Assembly: GCA_903912795.1 (NCBI GenBank)
Contig: CAIWIS010000407.1
Coordinates: forward strand, 1-10,468
Length of the DNA: 10,468 nt
From: an uncultured Bacteroidales bacterium
Lineage (GTDB): Bacteria; Bacteroidota; Bacteroidia; Bacteroidales; Paludibacteraceae
Direction: 5' to 3'
Notes under the pieces: model-generated
What the model was told of the DNA's origin: nothing
Seen by the model: only the letters and a program-made list of their open reading frames with translations
Databases searched by the model: none
Shown: in pieces, positions 1-6,541 of the stretch
How the letters are laid out: the number at the start of each line of letters is the position of its first letter
Numbering within the stretch: the first letter of the stretch is position 1
Translations under genes and position numbers: made by a program

Positions 1-203
1 CTTATTTGGTTGAAAGTTCGGTAAAATATCCTATTTCGTTCAACGGAAAAGTGCGTTTTATGTTGGAATTACCAGCCGATATGCCGAAAGAAGAAGTTGA
101 AAAAATAGCTATGACTAACGAACAAACTATCAAACAATTAGCTGGTGCAACTCCTAAAAAAGTGATTGTTGTTCCGGGCAAAATTGTGAATATTGTATGT
201 TAA
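1..203 (+). CDS. leuS: Leucyl-tRNA synthetase, C-terminal fragment (5' end outside window)
   Basis: Leucine-tRNA ligase charges tRNA-Leu with leucine in the cytosol. Only the last 66 or so residues are present; the reading frame is open to the left edge (first full codon at position 3) and ends with TAA at 201-203. The tail shows the typical end of bacterial LeuRS: a YPISFNGKVRF segment, then an LELPADMPKEEVEK helix, a KQLAG stretch and the terminal TPKKVIVVPGKIVNIV motif of the C-terminal tRNA-binding domain. An in-frame TTG at 6 is an internal codon, not a start. The next gene begins 35 bp downstream on the same strand, but has its own candidate -7 box in the gap, so co-transcription is possible but not required. 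The catalytic domains cannot be judged from here. Confidence 0.93.
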   Translation, partial: YLVESSVKYPISFNGKVRFMLELPADMPKEEVEKIAMTNEQTIKQLAGATPKKVIVVPGKIVNIVC

Positions 204-213
204 AATAAAATCA

Positions 214-221
214 TATTTTTG
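214..221 (+). promoter_or_regulatory. Candidate Bacteroidota -7 box for the nitroreductase gene
   Basis: TATTTTTG fits TAnnTTTG and lies 17 nt before the ATG at 239. A weak ATTG (192-195), inside the end of leuS, sits 18 nt upstream as a possible -33 element. The leader would be only about ten bases. In AT-rich DNA this match could be chance; readthrough from leuS is the alternative. Confidence 0.3.
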
Positions 222-238
222 ACTAAAGAATTATTTGT

Positions 239-1159
239 ATGGCTATACCAACATCAAGAACCAACGATGCCGCCAAAATTTTAATTCAAGCCGATAAATG
301 CAACGGTTGCGGCAAGTGTGTGGAAGTTTGTAAAGACTTCAGTTTAGTAGTAATTGACAAAAAAGTTCAATTGTCAGATACGTCAATTTTTGGATGCATA
401 GGCTGTGGTCATTGCATGATGGTTTGTCCGAACGAAGCTATCAAAATTGATGGACGCACTATTTCGCTCAATGACTTGGAAGACATGCCTGTTGAATCAG
501 CAATTTCAAACTATGATTCATTCTTAGCTTTGCTCAAACGCCGTAGAAGTGTGCGCGAGTTTAAAGATAAACCTGTTGAGTTTGAAAAAATCCAACAAAT
601 AATTGATGCCGCACAAACAGCTCCAATGGGCTTACCTCCATCGGATGTACATTTGTTGGTGCTCGAAAACAAAAAAATGGTTCGTGATTTTTCTGCCGAC
701 TTTAGCAAGTATTTAAGCTCAATTCGGTGGTTTGTATCCAATTGGTTTTTAGGACTTATGCGTCCTTTTTGGGGAAAATCAAACGATAAAATGTTTCGTA
801 GTTTTGTACGGCCCTTATTCGATGTGTATATCGACGAAATGCAAAAAGGAAATAATCTGGTAACTTACGATGCACCTTTGGCCATGTACTTTTACGGTTC
901 TCCTTATGCTGACCCTGCCGACCCCCTTATAGCCGCGACTTATGCCATGTTAGCCGGCGAAAGTCTTGGATTAGGAACATGTATGTTGGGCGGAGTTCAT
1001 CCACTGATTCAATACGGCAAAAGTGCCAAAAAGTTTCGTGAAAAATATGGCATTAAATACCCATCTCGCGAAGGATTAATTGTAATTTTCGGGTATAGCA
1101 AAGTGCATTATCGAAAAACAATAAAACGCACTTTTGCTAATGTAAACCGTTTAAAATAA
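239..1159 (+). CDS. Ferredoxin-nitroreductase fusion protein (2x[4Fe-4S] + FMN nitroreductase domain)
   Basis: A 306-residue cytosolic redox protein. Residues about 17-70 form a bacterial-type ferredoxin with two cluster motifs: C21-x2-C24-x2-C27-x3-C31 and C53-x2-C56-x2-C59-x3-C63-P, so two [4Fe-4S] clusters are expected. Residues about 97-306 are a nitroreductase-family flavin domain: it opens with the FMN-phosphate-binding stretch RRRSVREF (101-108), continues with AAQTAPMGLPPSDVHLLVL (124-142), GESLGLGTCMLGG (240-252) and ends with PSREGLIVIFGY (275-286). A Trp/Phe-rich insertion at about 160-205 separates the two halves of the flavin fold. Such fusions are known in anaerobes, where the ferredoxin part is thought to feed electrons to FMN; the substrate is not predictable. 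ATG at 239 gives a complete N-terminus just before the first cluster. It follows leuS and converges with purD, 14 bp from its end; neither neighbour hints at a pathway. Confidence 0.9.
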   Translation: MAIPTSRTNDAAKILIQADKCNGCGKCVEVCKDFSLVVIDKKVQLSDTSIFGCIGCGHCMMVCPNEAIKIDGRTISLNDLEDMPVESAISNYDSFLALLKRRRSVREFKDKPVEFEKIQQIIDAAQTAPMGLPPSDVHLLVLENKKMVRDFSADFSKYLSSIRWFVSNWFLGLMRPFWGKSNDKMFRSFVRPLFDVYIDEMQKGNNLVTYDAPLAMYFYGSPYADPADPLIAATYAMLAGESLGLGTCMLGGVHPLIQYGKSAKKFREKYGIKYPSREGLIVIFGYSKVHYRKTIKRTFANVNRLK

Positions 1160-1173
1160 ATATTGGTTATTAC

Positions 1174-2442
1174 CTACAAATCAAACCCAATATCGCTGCG
1201 GAAGTATTTACCTTGGTAATTGATGATTTCGGCATTTTTAAAGGATTGTGCCAACGCTTCTTCTTTGGTGTTACCATACGAGCTAACGGCTATTACACGA
1301 CCACCATTGGTCACAATGGCGCCGTTTTTGCTGGCTGTTCCGGCATGAAAGACAATGCTATTTTGCGTATCGTTTAACCCCGATATTTCTTTTCCTTTTT
1401 CGTAATCCTCAGGATACCCTCCCGATACGAGCATAACAGTAACTGCTGAACGCTGGTCGAATTCAACAGTGCGTTCGTTCAGGTTCTTTTGAGCTACACC
1501 TTCGAGCAAATCTACTAAATCCGATTTCAAACGTAACATAACCACTTCAGTTTCTGGGTCACCCATGCGGGCATTGTATTCGATGGTAAGAGGTTCGCCA
1601 TTTACTTTGATGAGACCAAAGAAAATAAAACCGGTGTAATTGATACCTTCGGAATACAAACCTTCCACCGTAGGGCGAATAATGCGATCTTCGACTTTTT
1701 GCATAAATTCGGGCGTTGCAAACGGAACAGGCGAAACAGCACCCATGCCTCCAGTATTGAGGCCTTTGTCGCCTTCGCCAATACGTTTGTAATCTTTGGC
1801 TTCGGGCAGAATTTGGTAGTTTTTACCATCGGTAATTACAAAAACAGAGCATTCAATACCATCCAGAAACTCTTCGATAACCACCGTTTTGCTGGCAGCT
1901 CCAAATTTTCCATCGAGCATGGCTTTTAACTCCGAAATTGTTTCATCCAAATCAGTCAATATAAGCACCCCTTTTCCGGCAGCTAGTCCATCGGCTTTGA
2001 GCACATAAGGCGCTTTTAAGGATTTTAAAAATGAGACTCCTTCGTCAATATTATCGGCTGTTACACTTAAGTATCCTGCTGTAGGTATATGGTGGCGAAA
2101 CATAAACTGCTTCGAAAAATCTTTACTTCCTTCGAGTTGTGCGCCCACTTTATCGGGACCAACAACCGGAATATGACAAACTTCGGCATCTTCCGCAAAA
2201 AAGTTAACAACACCTTTTACCAAAGGATCTTCGGGGCCAACAAGGATTAAATCAATTTGGTGAGCAATAGCAGCTTCTTTGAGTGCGGGAAAATTATCGG
2301 CAGCAATATCCAAATTAGTGCCCACCTGCGCTGTGCCAGGGTTTCCGGGTGCTATAAAAAGTTTTGTAAGTTTCGGACTTTGTGCTATTTTCCAGGCTAG
2401 TGCATGCTCGCGACCACCCGAGCCAAGTAGAAGAATGTTCAT
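1174..2442 (-). CDS. purD: Phosphoribosylamine-glycine ligase (GAR synthetase)
   Basis: Second step of de novo purine synthesis: ATP-dependent joining of glycine to 5-phosphoribosylamine, giving glycinamide ribonucleotide, in the cytosol. At 422 residues it has the usual single-domain PurD length. Visible motifs in order: N-terminal MNILLLGSGGREHALAWKI-type dinucleotide-like loop (1-19), PGNPGT (32-37), VGPEDPLVKGV (68-78), ATP-grasp loop VLKADGLAAGKGVLI (147-161), NTGGMGAVSP (229-238), metal/ATP-binding EYNARMGDPETE (288-299) and the C-terminal GGRVIAVSS segment. No key motif is missing. ATG at 2442 is chosen because the protein begins directly with the conserved strand. It stands alone rather than in a purine operon, converging with the nitroreductase gene, with a -7 box at 2470-2477. 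A second -7-like box at 2636-2643 could give a longer leader. Confidence 0.97.
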   Translation of the reverse strand: MNILLLGSGGREHALAWKIAQSPKLTKLFIAPGNPGTAQVGTNLDIAADNFPALKEAAIAHQIDLILVGPEDPLVKGVVNFFAEDAEVCHIPVVGPDKVGAQLEGSKDFSKQFMFRHHIPTAGYLSVTADNIDEGVSFLKSLKAPYVLKADGLAAGKGVLILTDLDETISELKAMLDGKFGAASKTVVIEEFLDGIECSVFVITDGKNYQILPEAKDYKRIGEGDKGLNTGGMGAVSPVPFATPEFMQKVEDRIIRPTVEGLYSEGINYTGFIFFGLIKVNGEPLTIEYNARMGDPETEVVMLRLKSDLVDLLEGVAQKNLNERTVEFDQRSAVTVMLVSGGYPEDYEKGKEISGLNDTQNSIVFHAGTASKNGAIVTNGGRVIAVSSYGNTKEEALAQSFKNAEIINYQGKYFRSDIGFDL

Positions 2443-2469
2443 ATCAACTGCAGTTTTTTAAATTTACTG

Positions 2470-2501
2470 CAAAAGTACTCAAAATGTATCAATATGCCAA
2501 T
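2470..2501 (-). promoter_or_regulatory. Candidate purD promoter (-7 TACTTTTG, -33 ATTG)
   Basis: On the minus strand 2477-2470 reads TACTTTTG, an exact TAnnTTTG -7 box, 27 nt before the purD ATG. Twenty bases further upstream, 2498-2501 reads ATTG, one mismatch from the TTTG -33 box. Expected start of transcription about 2463, leader about 20 nt. Confidence 0.6.
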
Positions 2502-2502
2502 A

Positions 2503-2534
2503 TGGTGATGTGATAATGTGGTGATGTGATAATG
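2503..2534. repeat. Tandem duplication of a 16-bp unit
   Basis: TGGTGATGTGATAATG occurs twice in perfect tandem (2503-2518 and 2519-2534), followed by a degraded continuation (CGATGAGGTAGTG). The unit itself is made of GTGAT/GATAAT-like pieces, as expected of slippage-prone intergenic DNA. No function is visible. Confidence 0.85.
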
Positions 2535-2635
2535 CGATGAGGTAGTGTTATAAAATGCGAATGGTAGCTTAGTCTCACGACTATCTACCAATCTTTTGTT
2601 AACCTTAAATCTAATACTATGAAAAAATCACGATG

Positions 2636-2643
2636 CAAAGATA
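2636..2643 (-). promoter_or_regulatory. Second minus-strand -7-like box upstream of purD
   Basis: Minus strand reads TATCTTTG, followed by CA, a very typical Bacteroidota -7 box. CAAT at 2664-2667 (ATTG on the minus strand) lies 20 nt upstream as a -33 candidate. The only gene it could serve is purD, with a leader of nearly 190 nt that includes the 16-bp tandem repeat. Confidence 0.35.
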
Positions 2644-2784
2644 CGGCAGTTTTTTATTCCATGCAATAGTTTTGCAAAAATAAATCTCAAAAAAGCTGTT
2701 TTATAACATGTTTTAATGGTTCGAATAGTTAAATTCGTAGTTTATGTAGTAAAAACGCTGGATTTTAACAATATTTTTTTGAAA

Positions 2785-2814
2785 GACGACAGACGACGGA
2801 CAACCGACGACAGA
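2785..2814. repeat. GACGAC-rich low-complexity tract
   Basis: Overlapping GACGAC, AGACGACGG and CCGACGAC pieces recur every 7-10 bases in 30 bp. The composition differs sharply from the AT-rich surroundings. It is not an exact tandem repeat; I call it low-complexity sequence of unknown role. Confidence 0.6.
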
Positions 2815-2837
2815 TGTGGTGATATGAAAACAAGAAA

Positions 2838-2988
2838 TAATAACGGCGTAGCCCAAATAACGCACGAAGTGCCTAATAACGCGATGCTAATAACGGCGTA
2901 GCCCAAATAACGCACGAAGTGCTAATAACGGCGTAGCCCAAATAACGCACGAAGTGCGAATAACGCAAAGCTAATAACGGCGTAGCCC
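2838..2988. repeat. Modular array of nine short palindromes, each preceded by AATAAC
   Basis: Nine modules follow one another almost without spacers. Each starts with a 7-nt linker (T/A/G)AATAAC and continues with a small palindrome around a triplet: type A GGC-GTA-GCC (at 2845, 2895, 2930, 2979), type B GCAC-GAA-GTGC (2862, 2912, 2947), type C GC-GAT-GC (2881) and type D GC-AAA-GC (2965). The order is A B C A B A B D A. The A+B pair forms a perfect 35-bp unit present three times (2838-2872, 2888-2922, 2923-2957). In RNA from either strand each module could fold as a tiny triloop hairpin. The array ends one base before the antiporter stop codon, so it would form the proximal 3' UTR of that transcript. 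It is not a CRISPR array, because there are no unique spacers of constant length. Confidence 0.9.
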
Positions 2989-2989
2989 C

Positions 2990-5338
2990 CTAAACATTTA
3001 TATCTTCGTCGTCAAATACTATTTCGTTGGCAAGTTTACCAAATCTGCTGGTTTTTTTGTTAATAATCAGCGTCGAAGGAATTGCTGTAAGCTCATTATT
3101 TTCAGAGTTCGACAGTTCGTTCCAGCCTTGATAGCTAATAAGCATAAAGCTGAAGCGCGAAATAATTGAAGCATTGTTTTTAGAGGTCTTAATTGTTTTT
3201 ACTCTATTAATAAAGTTACGTTGAAGTTCATCTATAGCCGCTTGAATGGATTTATTTTTTTGAGCTACATTATTCACATCAATAATAAAAATACTCACTT
3301 CGGCATTGTTACGCATTAATCGGCGTGCATAACGGATTAAAAAACCGTCGTTCTCGTTTTCCAGAATAACCATTGTGGTGGAAATTTTACTAAAACCACG
3401 ATTTACGAATACCCCCACACTGCATCGGCTATTTTCGATAAAATACTTTGTTTTGTCTTTTATTAATGAACCCGGATAAAAAATGGCTTGCGATTTCGAA
3501 ATTCGATTCAAGACGCGGTTAAGCCAAGTTGTTTGAGTAAATATTTTCCGTTCTTTGAAAAATGGAATGCCCGAAAGCGATACACCAGCACCAACAAGTA
3601 GGAAATCGAAGTTGTTGTAATTTGCTGTTTTTACAATTCCTTGTTCAATATTATCAGTAATTTTATAATCGGTTTCAATCGGAATTTCGAGTCGGGCTGC
3701 TTCATCGTTTATCAGTTTAAAGCTTTCGGTAGAGTATTGCTCGCTATAAATTGGGTTTACATCGGTTCCAGGCGTAATGTGCAGCACATTAACAGCCAAG
3801 CTATTTTTCGAACCATCCAATACTGTTTTGGCTACGTTAAGCAGCGTTTTTCCATTTTCGGGATTACCCAAAGCAATAAGCGCTTTGAAAACGCCCAAAC
3901 TTTGCTGGCGTTCAAATTCCTCAACAATGCGTTTTTCGGGAAATATTTTCTCGATTAACGATAGTATAGGCGTTGTCATAAAGGTAGTTACCAAAGCCAT
4001 AATCACCAACATAACAAAAATTGGTGGTGGTAAAATGCCCATTTCGTAGCCAATATTCAATACAATTAGCTCCATCAACCCGCGTGTATTCATCAAAATA
4101 CCAATACTCAAACTATCTTTCCAGTTTTCGCCCAATATTTTGGCTGATAAAGCACTTCCTACAAATTTGCCAACCACTGCAACTGCTATAATCAGAGCAG
4201 CTATCGACCACAAATAAGGTGTGTTAACCAACCCTATTTCGGTACGCAAACCTGTGTATACAAAAAATAATGGCAAAAGTAGTGTAAGCGAAATATCTTC
4301 CACTCTATCCACTATCAGTTTACGGAACGATGGCAGCGGCGGCATAATAACTCCAGCCAAAAACGCTCCAAAAAGGGCGTGAATACCAATAAGTTGCGTT
4401 GTAAAAGCAGATCCAATAAGCACTAACAAAAAGAAAGCAAACACACTTTTATTTACAACTTCACTGTTTTTATAAATATCGCTTATTCGTTTCAAAAATG
4501 GTTTTACTACCAAAAACATAAGCAATACGTACACCAACGAAAACAAAATATTATAAAGTGAACTTTCGAAACTTCCTGTTTTTGAAACGGCAATAACACC
4601 TGCTAAAATACACCAAGCCGTAACATCGTTGAATGCTGCACTGGCAATAGATATGGTGCCCAAGTGCGATTTTGACAAACCTTTTTCCTGCACAATACGC
4701 GCCAATACAGGGAATGCAGTGATACTCATCGATATACCAATAAATAGGGCAAATGGCAGAAACTCGGTATGTGATGCAGCAAAATTAGGATACAGGTAAT
4801 AAGCCAGCAACATACCCAATAAATACGGAAAAGCAATGCTGGTATTACTTATCACAAAGGTTACACCCATTTTGTTTTTAAGCATACTCAAGTCGAGCTC
4901 CATACCTATTGTAAACATAAACAAAACCAGTCCTAACTGACTTATAATGTATATATTTGATAAAGAATCGGCATTAAAAAGAAAGCTATATGCATCAGGA
5001 AAAAAATAGCCTAACAAGGATGGACCCAGAACAATACCAGCTATAATCTCGCCAATAACAGTTGGTTGTCCGAGGCGAACAAATATAAACCCAAAAACAC
5101 GCGAAACTAAAAGGATAGAAATTATTTGCAATAATAACATGGCCGCAGGCTCAGCTAAATTATGCATTACAGAGCTTATAAATACGTCAAAAGTATTTGT
5201 GTTAAAACTTTGAGCAATATGATGTACGCTTGAAGTATCAAACTTTTTGGCACTCTGAAATATAAAATAGCTCAATATTGCAAACAATAATAAGGTAACG
5301 CTATAAAATATCCAAGTTTTTTTTTGACTTATCTGCAT
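2990..5338 (-). CDS. CHX-like cation:proton antiporter (CPA2 superfamily) with C-terminal cytosolic domain
   Basis: A 782-residue inner-membrane protein that should exchange K+ or Na+ for H+. Residues about 8-30 are an extra N-terminal membrane segment, followed by a 35-residue outside loop; about 65-465 is the Na+/H+-exchanger core of some twelve membrane segments. Core motifs: RLGQPTVIGEIIAGIVLGPSLL (88-109), SITAFPVLARI (205-215), the ion-site pair N237-D238 in FNDVTAW, GIHALFGAFLAGVIMP (318-333), TGLRTEIG (362-369) and NTRGLMELIVLNIG (417-430). These resemble plant CHX exchangers. From about 480 on is a soluble region with a universal-stress-protein-like start (FKALIALGNPENGKTLLNVA), as in CHX tails, with presumably regulatory function. 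I start at ATG 5338 rather than at the TTG at 5347, three codons upstream. Substrate is not decided by the sequence; no ligand-gated Kef/TrkA NAD-binding domain is seen. Confidence 0.93.
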   Translation of the reverse strand: MQISQKKTWIFYSVTLLLFAILSYFIFQSAKKFDTSSVHHIAQSFNTNTFDVFISSVMHNLAEPAAMLLLQIISILLVSRVFGFIFVRLGQPTVIGEIIAGIVLGPSLLGYFFPDAYSFLFNADSLSNIYIISQLGLVLFMFTIGMELDLSMLKNKMGVTFVISNTSIAFPYLLGMLLAYYLYPNFAASHTEFLPFALFIGISMSITAFPVLARIVQEKGLSKSHLGTISIASAAFNDVTAWCILAGVIAVSKTGSFESSLYNILFSLVYVLLMFLVVKPFLKRISDIYKNSEVVNKSVFAFFLLVLIGSAFTTQLIGIHALFGAFLAGVIMPPLPSFRKLIVDRVEDISLTLLLPLFFVYTGLRTEIGLVNTPYLWSIAALIIAVAVVGKFVGSALSAKILGENWKDSLSIGILMNTRGLMELIVLNIGYEMGILPPPIFVMLVIMALVTTFMTTPILSLIEKIFPEKRIVEEFERQQSLGVFKALIALGNPENGKTLLNVAKTVLDGSKNSLAVNVLHITPGTDVNPIYSEQYSTESFKLINDEAARLEIPIETDYKITDNIEQGIVKTANYNNFDFLLVGAGVSLSGIPFFKERKIFTQTTWLNRVLNRISKSQAIFYPGSLIKDKTKYFIENSRCSVGVFVNRGFSKISTTMVILENENDGFLIRYARRLMRNNAEVSIFIIDVNNVAQKNKSIQAAIDELQRNFINRVKTIKTSKNNASIISRFSFMLISYQGWNELSNSENNELTAIPSTLIINKKTSRFGKLANEIVFDDEDINV

Positions 5339-5438
5339 ATTATTCAAGAAATAAGGTAATTGTAATTAAGATATGAGACTAAACAAATCAATAATTATAT
5401 TGTTTAATGAGTGTGCTTAATCCAGTGTGATTTCACTG

Positions 5439-5446
5439 CAAAAGTA
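5439..5446 (-). promoter_or_regulatory. Candidate antiporter-gene -7 box
   Basis: Minus strand reads TACTTTTG (TAnnTTTG), the same octamer as in front of purD. It lies about 100 nt upstream of the ATG at 5338, giving a leader of roughly 95 nt. No clear TTTG -33 box is found 18-21 nt upstream, so this is weaker than the divergent promoter on the other strand. Confidence 0.4.
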
Positions 5447-5496
5447 GTATTTTTTAGCGATATAAATAATCAGGATATTTAAATCTTGTTTCACTT

Positions 5497-5526
5497 TTTG
5501 TAATATGCAATTTTTGAGTAATTTTG
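5497..5526 (+). promoter_or_regulatory. Promoter of the terC-gldG operon (-33 TTTG, -7 TAATTTTG)
   Basis: TTTG at 5497-5500 and TAATTTTG at 5519-5526, separated by 18 bp, fit both halves of the Bacteroidota housekeeping promoter. Transcription would start near 5533, leaving a leader of about 30 nt that is nearly all A/T with no Shine-Dalgarno sequence. The leader is too short for a yybP-ykoY manganese riboswitch, the element that controls E. coli alx. Confidence 0.6.
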
Positions 5527-5563
5527 CAATTCATTTTAAACAATAAAAAAAAAATAATTATTC

Positions 5564-6541
5564 ATGGAAGTTAGTGGTGTTTTTTGGTTTGGTTTTGTCG
5601 CGTTTGTCATTATAATGCTTGTGCTCGACCTTACGGTTTTTCACAAAAAAGATGAAGTAATGAAAGTGAAAACTGCTTTGCTTTGGAGTTCATTCTGGAT
5701 AGGTTTAGCCGTAATATTCAATATAGGTATCTATTTTGTTGGTGGTAATGTTTGGGGTGAGGAATTAGCAAAACAAAAAGCACTTGAGTTCCTTACCGGT
5801 TACCTGATTGAAGAATCGTTGAGTGTCGACAATCTTTTTGTATTTATAATGATATTCAGTTTCTTTGGCATTGAACCTAAATATCAGCACCGCATACTTT
5901 TTTGGGGTATTATAGGCGCTATAGTTATGCGTGCCATTTTTATTTTTGCAGGAGTGGCAATTATCGAAAAATTTGCTTGGGTAATGTATATCTTCGGCGC
6001 ATTCCTTATTTACACCGGTATTCACATGCTGTTCGAAAAAGATGACAAAAAGGAATTTGACCCCAATAAAAACATTGCTGTAAGGATATTTCGAAAAATA
6101 ATGCCAATTAGCCATGACAAAACGCACACAAGATTTTTCGTTCGCAAAAATAAAGTGCTTTACGCCACTCCGTTTTTCATTGCTCTTTTATTAATCGAAG
6201 TATCTGATTTGATATTTGCTATTGATTCAATTCCAGCTGTACTTTCGGTGTCAAAAGACCCATTCATCGTTTACACATCCAATATCTTTGCTATTTTAGG
6301 TTTGCGCTCGCTTTATTTTGCACTGAGTGGCGTGATGGGATTTTTCCGTTATCTGAAATTGGCATTAGCATTTATTCTTTCGTTTATTGGTATAAAAATG
6401 TGCATTAATGAATTTACCAAAGAAATGGGATATGAGTTTCATATCAGCAATTTAGTATCGCTGGGTGTAATTGTTGGAGCACTTACTCTATCAATTTTGG
6501 CTTCAATAATTGCTGAAAAAAGGGAATCAAAACGCTTATAA
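5564..6541 (+). CDS. TerC/Alx-family integral membrane protein (probable metal-ion exporter)
   Basis: A 325-residue inner-membrane protein with about nine hydrophobic segments. The length and the N-terminal layout (LDLTVFHKKDEVMKVKTALLWSSFW split over 21-45, LEFLTGYLIEESLSVDNLFVF 74-94) match the Alx branch of the TerC family. The acidic intramembrane signatures are present: SVDNLFVF (87-94) and EVSDLIFAIDSIPAVL (212-227), then SNIFAILGLRSLYF (239-252). A charged loop (158-190) sits between the two halves. Family members have been linked to manganese efflux and to tellurite or pH stress; no ter genes lie nearby, so tellurite resistance should not be inferred. ATG at 5564 is the first in frame after a good promoter. 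The TAA stop overlaps the ATG of gldG by one base, implying coupled translation. Confidence 0.93.
   Translation: MEVSGVFWFGFVAFVIIMLVLDLTVFHKKDEVMKVKTALLWSSFWIGLAVIFNIGIYFVGGNVWGEELAKQKALEFLTGYLIEESLSVDNLFVFIMIFSFFGIEPKYQHRILFWGIIGAIVMRAIFIFAGVAIIEKFAWVMYIFGAFLIYTGIHMLFEKDDKKEFDPNKNIAVRIFRKIMPISHDKTHTRFFVRKNKVLYATPFFIALLLIEVSDLIFAIDSIPAVLSVSKDPFIVYTSNIFAILGLRSLYFALSGVMGFFRYLKLALAFILSFIGIKMCINEFTKEMGYEFHISNLVSLGVIVGALTLSILASIIAEKRESKRL

Larger units (their letters stand above)
2443..2989. other. Gene-free gap rich in repeats between purD and the antiporter gene
   Basis: Both flanking genes are on the minus strand, so this is the upstream region of purD and the downstream region of the antiporter gene. 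It holds no protein-like reading frame. From left to right it contains the purD promoter, a 16-bp tandem repeat (2503-2534), an orphan gene-start-like sequence with a 16-codon ORF (2619-2669), -7-like boxes on both strands (2636-2682), a GACGAC-rich tract (2785-2814) and the palindrome array (2838-2988). Length and repeat content suggest it is a site where repeats accumulate, or the remains of a lost gene. Confidence 0.8.

Noticed and set aside
2716..2901. 61-codon plus-strand ORF
   Set aside because: It runs through the GACGAC tract and the palindrome array; the product has no domain or sensible composition, and it depends on repeat sequence.
2838..2957. Possible CRISPR array (35-bp repeat three times)
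   Set aside because: Spacing between copies is 15, then 0 bp, there are no unique spacers, and no cas genes are present. The repeats are better described as palindromic modules.
3641..4049. Plus-strand ORFs of 105 and 90 codons opposite the antiporter gene
   Set aside because: They are antisense to a well-supported gene with clear family motifs; no motif or start signal supports them.
5345..5347. TTG at 5347 as start of the antiporter
   Set aside because: An ATG three codons downstream (5338) is a better start, and nothing conserved lies in the three extra residues.
5533..5563. Manganese (yybP-ykoY) riboswitch in front of the TerC/Alx gene
   Set aside because: This element controls E. coli alx, but here the predicted leader is only about 30 A/T-rich bases, too short to contain it.
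5765..6127. 120-codon minus-strand ORF opposite the TerC-family gene
   Set aside because: Antisense shadow: composition follows the codons of the real gene and no family features are visible.
5564..6541. Tellurite-resistance cassette
   Set aside because: Only a TerC-family gene is present, with no terZABDEF neighbours; the family name alone does not support tellurite resistance.
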